Shown one piece after another: positions 57,768 to 64,000 of a DNA stretch of 64,000 nt. Numbering within the stretch: the stretch's first letter is position 1; each line of letters begins with the position of its first letter. The position numbers and the translations under genes are program-made. A model generated the notes under the pieces. The model worked only from the letters and a program-made list of their open reading frames with translations. It was not told where the DNA came from and searched no databases. Origin of the DNA: Arsenicicoccus sp. oral taxon 190 (lineage in GTDB: Bacteria; Actinomycetota; Actinomycetes; Actinomycetales; Dermatophilaceae); NCBI RefSeq assembly GCF_001189535.1, contig NZ_CP012070.1, forward strand, positions 2,728,001 to 2,792,000, given 5' to 3'.

Positions 57768-59009
57768 TCAGCCGCGCCAGGCGGGGTCTCGACCGAGCAG
57801 CGCCACGAGCTGGTCGGTGCGATCGCGGGAGTCCGTGGACACCGGCGCACCGAAGATCCCCTCGACGCCCCCACCCGAGGTGGTGCGGTTGGCGTAGCCG
57901 AGACACTCGTCGACCGCCTCGGGCACGAGCGAGACCGGCACGCCGGCCCCTCGCGCGAGGTCCCACGCGTGCACGGTCAGGTCGACGAGCATCTGCGAGG
58001 CGTACTCCCGCACCGGGATCGAGCCCGAGCTCACCGACACCTGCTGGTCGTCGTCCGTCACGGCGCCGAAGGCCAGCACCGAGCTGGTCTGTGCCGAGCG
58101 CCAGGCCGCCACGGGGTCGTCGCCGAGCACGTCGCCGTCGAAGGCGTCGCCCACCTGCTCGACGGTCTCGCCACCGAGCAGCCGTGGCGCCCAGAGGTGC
58201 TCGCCGGTCAGGTGGTTGAGGACGTCGCGCACCGTCCAGTCCTCGCAGGGGCTCTGACGGTCCCAGGCGTCGGCGGGTATCCGCTCGACGAGGTCGGTCA
58301 CCGCGGCAGCGGCGGCGGGGATCAGCTCACGGGCGTCGGACATCGTCTCTCCGGTCATGCCCTCCACCATGCCACCGCCTGCCGGGGCTGTGCCGCTCGG
58401 CTCCGTGACGGTGATGCACACCCCGCGCGCCCGCCTCAGCTCCGCGCGCAGGATCGCGTGGGTCGGGTCCGGTATGCCGAACGCCTCCCGTCTCGCCAAC
58501 CCCCGCCACGCGGCGAGGCGGGGGTCCGCGAGCACCTGCTCGGCGAGGGCGCGGTCACCGCCGAGCACCACGGCCTCGACCCACCCCCGGCCGAGGGGCT
58601 CGGAGAGGCGCACGAGCTCGTCGGCGACGTGCCGCACCAGCGCGTCCGCCTGGTTGCCGCGTCGTCGCTGGTAGCGCTGCTGGGACCACCCGCCCGCCGC
58701 CGTGCGCGACTGGACGTAACGGCTGCCCGCGGTGTGGGCCACCAGGTCGTCGCCCTCGGCGAGGCCGAGCGCGTAGCGGCCGCGGCGCACCAGCACGAGC
58801 GCGAGCCGCGGCGCCGCGGACGGCCAGCCGACCAGCGTGCGTCGCGAGGACACCTGCCCGGCGCCGGCGGGGTCGAGCGCGTCCAGCCGCGCCAAGGCGC
58901 CGTCCGCGCACGTGATGACGACGGTGTGGCCGTCGTGGCCCCACCTCGCCTCGCCGTGCCGGTCGAGGAAGCCGTCGACCCAGCGGGTCAGCCGGCCTCG
59001 CTCGACCAC
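57768..59009 (-). CDS. acVLRF1-type peptidyl-tRNA hydrolase fused to a TIGR03086/DinB-like domain
   Basis: One open frame of 413 codons. Residues about 1-215 match the actinobacterial Vms1-like release factor (acVLRF1), with the catalytic loop GGWSQQRYQRRRGNQ and VVLGGDRALAEQVLADPRL. It should free stalled peptides from tRNA. Residues about 225-413 match the TIGR03086 maleylpyruvate-isomerase/DinB-like fold (SPCEDWTVRDVLNHLTGEH, LVDLTVHAWDLARG). No stop separates them. A well-placed internal start (ATG 58343, GGAG 8 nt before it) could make the second domain alone. Start taken as GTG 59009; a CTG at 59030 overlapping the sufT stop is an alternative. Confidence 0.7.
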   Translation of the reverse strand: MVERGRLTRWVDGFLDRHGEARWGHDGHTVVITCADGALARLDALDPAGAGQVSSRRTLVGWPSAAPRLALVLVRRGRYALGLAEGDDLVAHTAGSRYVQSRTAAGGWSQQRYQRRRGNQADALVRHVADELVRLSEPLGRGWVEAVVLGGDRALAEQVLADPRLAAWRGLARREAFGIPDPTHAILRAELRRARGVCITVTEPSGTAPAGGGMVEGMTGETMSDARELIPAAAAAVTDLVERIPADAWDRQSPCEDWTVRDVLNHLTGEHLWAPRLLGGETVEQVGDAFDGDVLGDDPVAAWRSAQTSSVLAFGAVTDDDQQVSVSSGSIPVREYASQMLVDLTVHAWDLARGAGVPVSLVPEAVDECLGYANRTTSGGGVEGIFGAPVSTDSRDRTDQLVALLGRDPAWRG

Positions 59010-59026
59010 GAGCGTGCGCGGGGTGC

Positions 59027-59359
59027 TCAGACGTTGAAGCCCAGCGCGCGCAGCTGCTCGCGACCGTCCGGGGTGATCTTGTCGGGGCCCCACGGCGGCA
59101 TCCACACCCAGTTGATGCGGTGGCCGGTGACGACGCCCTCGAGCGCCTGGGCGGTCTGGTCCTCGATGACGTCGGTCAGCGGGCAGGCCGCGGAGGTCAG
59201 GGTCATGTCGATGACCGCGTGGGACTGCGGGTCCACGGTGATGCCGTAGACGAGGCCGAGGTCGACGACGTTGATGCCGAGCTCGGGGTCGACGACGTCG
59301 CGCATCGCCTCCTCGACGTCGGCGACGTTGGGCGGCATGGTGCTGGTCTGGTCGCTCAT
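59027..59359 (-). CDS. sufT: SufT/MIP18-family (DUF59) iron-sulfur assembly factor
   Basis: 110 aa. VEEAMRDVVDPELGINVVDLGLVYGI is the DUF59 core; the conserved Cys sits in TLTSAACPLTDVIEDQ; WMPPWGPDKITPDGREQLRALG closes. Helps deliver Fe-S clusters to clients. ATG 59359 with AAGGAG 9 nt upstream; it overlaps the sufU stop by 4 bp. Confidence 0.93.
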   Translation of the reverse strand: MSDQTSTMPPNVADVEEAMRDVVDPELGINVVDLGLVYGITVDPQSHAVIDMTLTSAACPLTDVIEDQTAQALEGVVTGHRINWVWMPPWGPDKITPDGREQLRALGFNV

Positions 59360-59844
59360 GCTCGGGGCTCCTTGCTGGTCTGGCTGGTGCTGGAGATGTC
59401 GACGCCGGCCTGGGCCAGCGCGTCGACCATGGCGGTCCACCCGAGGAGGGCGCACTTGACGCGGGCGGGGTACTTCGCGACGCCGGCGAAGGCCACGCCG
59501 TCACCGATGACCTCCTCGTCGCCCGCGTCCGCGCCCTTGCTGGTCAGCATGTGCCGCATCGCGTCGAAGGTCTCGAAGACCTCCGACAGCGGGCGGCCCG
59601 TGCACTCCTCGGCGAGGACCGACGTGGACGCCATCGAGATCGAGCACCCGAGGGCGTCGTAGGACACGTCCTGCAGGGTGATCTGCTCCGGCGCGCCGTC
59701 GGTGCGGTCGACGTGGACGCGCAACGTCACCTCGTCGCCGCAGGTCGGGTTGACGTGGTGCACCTCGGCCTCGAAGGGGTCGCGCAGCCCGGGGCGGCGG
59801 GGGTGCTTGGAGTGGTCCAGGATCAGCTCCTGGTAGAGGTCCAT
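59356..59844 (-). CDS. sufU: SufU sulfurtransferase / scaffold
   Basis: 162 aa. LILDHSKHPRRPG, HVNPTCGDEVTL (first Cys), DALGCSISMASTSVL (second Cys) and ARVKCALLGW (third Cys): the zinc/sulfur-transfer site of SufU, which takes sulfur from SufS. ATG 59844 overlaps the sufS stop. Confidence 0.95.
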   Translation of the reverse strand: MDLYQELILDHSKHPRRPGLRDPFEAEVHHVNPTCGDEVTLRVHVDRTDGAPEQITLQDVSYDALGCSISMASTSVLAEECTGRPLSEVFETFDAMRHMLTSKGADAGDEEVIGDGVAFAGVAKYPARVKCALLGWTAMVDALAQAGVDISSTSQTSKEPRA

Positions 59845-61163
59845 CAGCTCGCCTCCTGGCTGGTCTCGAGGCCGAAGACCGCGGGCACCCGGTCGAGCGC
59901 CTGGAGGAGCGCGTCGATCTCGTCCGCGGTGTTGTATGCCGCCATGCTCGCCCGCGTGGTCGCCGCGACCCGCATCCGCCGGTGCAGCGGCCACGCGCAG
60001 TGGTGGCCCACGCGCACCTCGATGCCCTGGTCGTCCAGGACCTGCCCAACGTCGTGCGCGTGCACCCCGTCGACGACGAAGGCGACGCTCGCGCCACGGT
60101 CCTGCGTGGTGGTGGGGCCGACGACGCGCACCCACGGCCGCTCGGCCAGGCCGTCCAGCAGCCGCTGCGTCAGGGCCGTCTCGTGCGCGTGGACGCGCTC
60201 GAGCCCCAGCTCGTCGAGGTAGTCGCAGGCCGCCGCGAGACCCACGGCCTGCGCGACGTTCATCGAGCCAGCCTCGAAGCGGGCGGGGGGTGCCGCATAC
60301 GTGGTCTGCTCCATGCGCACCACCGCGATCATCGACCCTCCGGTGATGAAGGGAGGCATCGCGGCGAGCAGCTCCGAGCGGCCCCACAGCACACCGACGC
60401 CGGTCGGCCCGAACATCTTGTGCCCGCTGAAGGCCGCGAGGTCGACGCCGAGCTGCTGGACGTCCAGCCGCAGGTGCGGGGCGCTCTGGCAGGCGTCGAG
60501 CACGGTGATCGCCCCGACCTCGCGGGCCCGCTCGACCAGGGTGGCGACCGGGTTGACGGTCCCGAGGACGTTGGAGACGTGCGTGAAGGCGAGGACCTTG
60601 GTGCGCTCGTTGACGACCTCGTCGAGGGTGCTGAGGTCGAGCCGCCCCTCGTCGGTCACGCCGAGCCAGCGCAGCGTGGCGCCGGTGCGGCGGCACAGCT
60701 CCTGCCACGGCACGAGGTTGGCGTGGTGCTCCATCTCCGTGACGCACACCTCGTCGCCGGGCCCCAGCCGGAACCGCTCGGCGACGGCCGGGTCGACCCC
60801 GTCCATCGCGCCGTCGAAACCGGCGTTGCTGAAGGCGTAGGCGACCAGGTTGAGCGACTCGGTGGCGTTCTTGGTGAAGACGATCTCGTCGGGCTCGGCC
60901 GCCCCGACGAACCGCGCCACCGTGGCCCGCGCGCTCTCGTAGGCGTCCGTGGCCTCCTCCGAGAGCAGGTGCGCGCCGCGGTGGGCGCCGGCGTTGACCG
61001 TCTCGTAGTAGCGCCGCTCGGCCTCCACGACCTGGCGGGGCTTCTGCGACGTGGCGCCGGAGTCCAGGTAGACCAGCGGGTGGTCACCGCGGCCGGTGCG
61101 CGCCAGGATCGGGAAGTCGGCCCGGATCCGGGCCGACTCCTGCGGGCTGAACGCCTCGGCCAT
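59844..61163 (-). CDS. sufS: Cysteine desulfurase
   Basis: 439 aa PLP enzyme, group II. LDSGATSQKPRQVVEAE, MEHHANLVPWQ, the PLP Lys in AFSGHKMFGPTGVGVLWG, and the active-site Cys in VRVGHHCAWPLHRR (short loop, so SufU-dependent). Provides sulfur from cysteine. Overlaps sufC (1 bp) and sufU. Confidence 0.96.
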   Translation of the reverse strand: MAEAFSPQESARIRADFPILARTGRGDHPLVYLDSGATSQKPRQVVEAERRYYETVNAGAHRGAHLLSEEATDAYESARATVARFVGAAEPDEIVFTKNATESLNLVAYAFSNAGFDGAMDGVDPAVAERFRLGPGDEVCVTEMEHHANLVPWQELCRRTGATLRWLGVTDEGRLDLSTLDEVVNERTKVLAFTHVSNVLGTVNPVATLVERAREVGAITVLDACQSAPHLRLDVQQLGVDLAAFSGHKMFGPTGVGVLWGRSELLAAMPPFITGGSMIAVVRMEQTTYAAPPARFEAGSMNVAQAVGLAAACDYLDELGLERVHAHETALTQRLLDGLAERPWVRVVGPTTTQDRGASVAFVVDGVHAHDVGQVLDDQGIEVRVGHHCAWPLHRRMRVAATTRASMAAYNTADEIDALLQALDRVPAVFGLETSQEAS

Positions 61164-61945
61164 CAGACCGTGGTCGGCGCGGCTGCCGGGGCGGGGGCGT
61201 TGACGAACCGGTCGTAGCCCTCCTCCTCCAGGCGGTCGGCGAGCTCGGGCCCACCCTCCTCGACGATGCGGCCGTCGACGAAGACGTGGACGAACTGCGG
61301 CTGGATGTAGCGCAGGATCCGGGTGTAGTGGGTGATCAGCAGGACGCCCACCTGGCCGCTCGCGATGACCCGGTTGACGCCCTCGGAGACGATCTTGAGG
61401 GCGTCGACGTCCAGGCCGGAGTCGGTCTCGTCCAGGATCGCGAAGGACGGCGCGAGCAGCTCCATCTGCAGGATCTCGTGGCGCTTCTTCTCACCGCCGG
61501 AGAAGCCCTCGTTGACGTTGCGCTCGGCGAAGGCCGGGTCCATCTTCAGGTCGGCCATGGCGTTCTTGACGTCCTTGACCCAGGTGCGCAGCTTGGGGGC
61601 CTCGCCCGCGACGGCGGTCTTGGCGGTGCGCAGGAAGTTGGACACCGTGACGCCCGGCACCTCGACGGGGTACTGCATCGCGAGGAACATGCCGGCGCGG
61701 GCGCGCTCGTCGACGCTCATCGCGAGGACGTCCTCACCGTCCAGCGTGACGGTGCCGCTCGTGACGGTGTACTTCGGGTGGCCCGCCAGCGCGTAGGCCA
61801 GCGTCGACTTGCCCGAGCCGTTGGGGCCCATGATCGCGTGGGTCTCCCCCGAGCGGACCGTCAGGTCGACGCCCTTGAGGATCTCCTTGGTGCCCTGCTC
61901 GGTCTCGACCGTGACGTGCAGGTCGCGAATCTCCAGAGTGGCCAT
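61163..61945 (-). CDS. sufC: Fe-S assembly ATPase
   Basis: 260 aa soluble ABC ATPase. MGPNGSGKSTLAYAL, the SufC-specific MFLAMQYPVEVPGVTVSNF, signature FSGGEKKRHEILQM, Walker B FAILDETDSGLD, H-loop LLITHYTRILRYI. Works with SufB-SufD. ATG 61945; 5 bp gap from the Rieske gene. Confidence 0.96.
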   Translation of the reverse strand: MATLEIRDLHVTVETEQGTKEILKGVDLTVRSGETHAIMGPNGSGKSTLAYALAGHPKYTVTSGTVTLDGEDVLAMSVDERARAGMFLAMQYPVEVPGVTVSNFLRTAKTAVAGEAPKLRTWVKDVKNAMADLKMDPAFAERNVNEGFSGGEKKRHEILQMELLAPSFAILDETDSGLDVDALKIVSEGVNRVIASGQVGVLLITHYTRILRYIQPQFVHVFVDGRIVEEGGPELADRLEEEGYDRFVNAPAPAAAPTTV

Positions 61946-61950
61946 GGTGG

Positions 61951-62283
61951 TTAGTTCTCCTTGTTGTTCGGTGACTGCACGTCCACCAGGACGTCGTCAC
62001 CCTCGAGCGTGACGGGGTAGACCGCGACGGGCACGGTCGCGGGCGGGGCGGTGGGCTCGCCGGTGCGCAGGTCGAAGGAGCTGCCGTGGAGCCAGCACTC
62101 CAGCAGGCAACCGTCGAGCTCGCCCTCGGACAGCGACACGTTGGCGTGGGTGCACACGTCGTCGACCGCGTGGAACTCCCGGTCGCCGGTGCGGGCGAGG
62201 GCGATGGTGACGCCGTCGACCTCCGCCGCGGCGACCCGACCGACCGGGATGTCCTGGACCTGGCAGACCAGCTCGAAGCTCAT
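61951..62283 (-). CDS. Rieske [2Fe-2S] ferredoxin in the suf operon
   Basis: 110 aa. The Rieske motifs are CTHANVSLS and CWLHGSSFDL (C-x-H and C-x2-H). A soluble ferredoxin of the type usually named for dioxygenase systems, but here it sits between sufD and sufC with ATGA overlap, so a redox role in Fe-S assembly is the sensible inference. Confidence 0.93.
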   Translation of the reverse strand: MSFELVCQVQDIPVGRVAAAEVDGVTIALARTGDREFHAVDDVCTHANVSLSEGELDGCLLECWLHGSSFDLRTGEPTAPPATVPVAVYPVTLEGDDVLVDVQSPNNKEN

Positions 62284-63473
62284 GCCCCCGCCTCGAAGGC
62301 GGCGTCCACGGAGTCCGCGAGCTCGCGGTCGATGACCTCCATGAGGCGGGCCTGCGTGTCGGTCACCCCGATCCGGTTGATGATGTCGGCGAAGAAGCCG
62401 TGCACGACGAGCCGGCGGGCCTCCCGCTGCGGGATGCCGCGCGCCATCAGGTAGAACAGCTGCTCGTCGTCGAACCGCCCGGTGGCGGCCGCGTGACCCG
62501 CGCCGACGATCTGGCCGGTCTCGATCTCCAGGTTGGGGACCGAGTCCGCCCGCGCACCCTCGGTCAGCACGAGGTTGCGGTTGAGCTCGTAGGTGTCGGT
62601 GCCCTCGGCCGCGGCGCGGATCAGCACGTCGCCGACCCACACCGAGTGGGCGGTGTCGCCGCGCAGGGCGCCGCGGTACTCCACGTTGGAGACGCAGTGC
62701 GGCGCCTCGTGGTCCACGAAGAGGCGGTGCTCCTGGTGCTGCCCCGCGTCGGTGAAGTAGACGCCCAGGCACTCGGCGCTGCCGCCGGGGCCCGCGTAGC
62801 GGACGTTGGTGCACACCCGCACGATGTCGCCGCCGAGGGTGATCGCGATGTGCTTGACGGTCGCGTCGCGACCCACGAGCAGGTCGTGCTGCGCGAGGTG
62901 GGTGGTGTCGTCGTCCCACTCCTGCACGGTGACCAGCGTCAGGTGCGCGCCGTCGCCGACGTTGACCTCGACGTTGGTCGCGCACCGGGCCGAGCCCTGG
63001 TGCGACAGCAGCACGGTCGCGGTGGAGTGTGCGCCGGCGTCGATGACCAGGTGGCCGTTGATCCGGGCCTGGTCGGTGCCGCGCACCGTCAGACGCGCCG
63101 CCTCGCCGAACTCCCGGCCCTGCGGGATCCGCAGCACGTAGGCGTCGCGGAAGGACGCCCACGCGGCCGCCGACGCGCGGTCCGCCGGGCGCAGCACGCG
63201 CCCGAGCCGCTCGTCGCCGGCCGGCACCTCGGACACCTTGATGCCAGCCGGCACCTGGATGTCGGTCTTGAGGCCCGCCACGTCCGACGGCGCCGGGTGG
63301 AAGAGCGTCTGCAGCCGGTCGACCGGCGTGAAGCGCCACTCCTCCTCGCGCCCGTTGGGCACGGGGAAGTCTGCGACGTCGAAGGACGTGCGGCGCTCGC
63401 CGCGCGACTGGTCGGGCACGAAGGCCTCGGGGACACCCGCCACCGTGGGCGGGGACTTGAGCTCGACTGGCAT
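62280..63473 (-). CDS. sufD: SufD, Fe-S assembly scaffold subunit
   Basis: 397 aa, beta-helix. FPVPNGREEEWRFTPVDRL at the N-terminus and FDDEQLFYLMARGIPQREARRLVVHGFFADI at the C-terminus are typical; HQEHRLFVDHEAPHCVSNVEY holds the family His/Cys region. ATG 63473 overlaps the sufB stop. Pairs with SufB. Confidence 0.95.
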   Translation of the reverse strand: MPVELKSPPTVAGVPEAFVPDQSRGERRTSFDVADFPVPNGREEEWRFTPVDRLQTLFHPAPSDVAGLKTDIQVPAGIKVSEVPAGDERLGRVLRPADRASAAAWASFRDAYVLRIPQGREFGEAARLTVRGTDQARINGHLVIDAGAHSTATVLLSHQGSARCATNVEVNVGDGAHLTLVTVQEWDDDTTHLAQHDLLVGRDATVKHIAITLGGDIVRVCTNVRYAGPGGSAECLGVYFTDAGQHQEHRLFVDHEAPHCVSNVEYRGALRGDTAHSVWVGDVLIRAAAEGTDTYELNRNLVLTEGARADSVPNLEIETGQIVGAGHAAATGRFDDEQLFYLMARGIPQREARRLVVHGFFADIINRIGVTDTQARLMEVIDRELADSVDAAFEAGA

Positions 63474-64000
63474 CAGCCGACGGCTCCTTCCATCTGCAGC
63501 TCGATCAGGCGGTTGAGCTCGAGGGCGTACTCCATGGGCAGCTCGCGCGCGATGGGCTCGACGAACCCGCGCACGATCATGGCCATGGCCTCCTCCTCGC
63601 TCATGCCGCGGGACATCAGGTAGAACAGCTGGTCGTCGCTCACCTTGGAGACGGTGGCCTCGTGGCCCATCTGCACGTCGTCCTCGCGGACGTCGACATA
63701 CGGGTAGGTGTCCGAGCGGGAGATGTCGTCGACCAGGAGGGCGTCGCAGCGGACGTTGCTCCTGGACCCGTGCGCCCCCTCCGCGATCTGGACCAGACCG
63801 CGGTATGACGTCCGCCCGCCACCGCGGGCCACCGACTTGGAGACGATGGAGCTGGACGTGTGCGGCGCGGCGTGCACCATCTTGGCGCCCGCGTCCTGGT
63901 GCTGGCCCTCGCCGGCGAAGGCGATGGACAGCGTCTCGCCGCGGGCGTGCTCGCCGAGCATGAACACGGCGGGGTACTTCATCGTCACCTTGGAGCCGAT
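63473..64000 (-). CDS. sufB: SufB, Fe-S assembly scaffold subunit, C-terminal part
   Basis: 175 codons of the C-terminus; the frame is open to the window edge and the start lies beyond 64000. SYRGLVQIAEGAHGSRSNVRCDALL holds the conserved scaffold Cys; EATVSKVSDDQLFYLMSRGM and FVEPIARELPMEYALELNRLIELQ close the protein. First visible gene of the suf operon in this window. Confidence 0.96.
   Translation of the reverse strand: MGSKVTMKYPAVFMLGEHARGETLSIAFAGEGQHQDAGAKMVHAAPHTSSSIVSKSVARGGGRTSYRGLVQIAEGAHGSRSNVRCDALLVDDISRSDTYPYVDVREDDVQMGHEATVSKVSDDQLFYLMSRGMSEEEAMAMIVRGFVEPIARELPMEYALELNRLIELQMEGAVG

Noticed and set aside
1..64000. CRISPR arrays, insertion sequences, prophage genes
   Set aside because: No regularly spaced repeats, transposases, integrases or phage structural genes are visible.

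Overview
This 64 kb window is the chromosome of a high-GC actinobacterium, most likely a member of the Intrasporangiaceae or a close relative. That assignment is an inference. It rests on base composition and GTG starts, on the GuaB1-type IMP dehydrogenase relative, the GT4-type GlgA paired with GlgC, the SufBDCSU-SufT cluster, an acVLRF1 release factor, a DUF222-HNH protein and a cyanophycin locus. Many genes look leaderless: a TANNNT -10 element ends 6-8 nt before the start codon.

Layout. 1-2.1 kb: 3' part of a cytochrome P450, a superoxide dismutase with a probable Nur operator over its start region, and a MazG-like pyrophosphatase. 2.1-7.4 kb: an accessory-looking segment. It holds a GIY-YIG nuclease fused to a Schlafen-group-3 (DUF2075) helicase, a coiled-coil protein ending in an Mrr-type nuclease domain, a frameshifted gene with a small overlapping partner, an orphan gene, and a tRNA-Leu(GAG). 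7.6-14.8 kb: DEAD-box helicase, pta-ackA, and a HipA-like kinase/DUF3037 pair. 14.8-27.7 kb: a double-length ABC exporter, PEBP protein, guaB1, isochorismatase, sugar porter, TrmH methyltransferase, TSUP permease, SPFH/NfeD pair and an ABC ATPase. 27.8-37.5 kb: storage-polymer genes (divergent glgA/glgC, cyanophycinase, cyanophycin synthetase, and a convergent ATP-grasp-less Mur ligase with a C-terminal helical repeat region), with serB between. 37.5-53.7 kb: an ABC-F protein with a leaderless mini-ORF in its leader, fabG-fabI, moaA, SURF1, a 3'-truncated methyltransferase, an ABC exporter, a second ABC-F protein, a zinc metallopeptidase, a GH13 glucosidase, a HAD hydrolase and a DUF222-HNH protein. 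53.9-57.0 kb: FMN riboswitch and ribD-ribBA-ribH. 57.0-64.0 kb: VOC protein, then an overlapping minus-strand suf operon ending in an acVLRF1 fusion.

How genes cooperate: GlgC and GlgA make glycogen or maltose-1-phosphate from ADP-glucose. CphA and CphB make and degrade cyanophycin, and the neighbouring Mur ligase is a candidate third enzyme. Pta-AckA interconvert acetyl-CoA and acetate. FabG-FabI form the reducing pair of fatty-acid elongation. The suf cluster builds Fe-S clusters. The rib cluster makes the riboflavin precursor under FMN control but lacks riboflavin synthase.

Most unusual signals: (1) the octamer GTATGCCG occurs about 32 times on the two strands, in all coding frames and between genes, even where this forces rare ATA, TAT or GCA codons; (2) the GIY-YIG-helicase plus Mrr gene pair is a candidate nucleic-acid-targeting defence module; (3) the third cyanophycin-locus gene; (4) the mini-ORF/anti-Shine-Dalgarno leader of the ABC-F gene; (5) a pair of related palindromic elements, one of which coincides with truncation of a methyltransferase gene.
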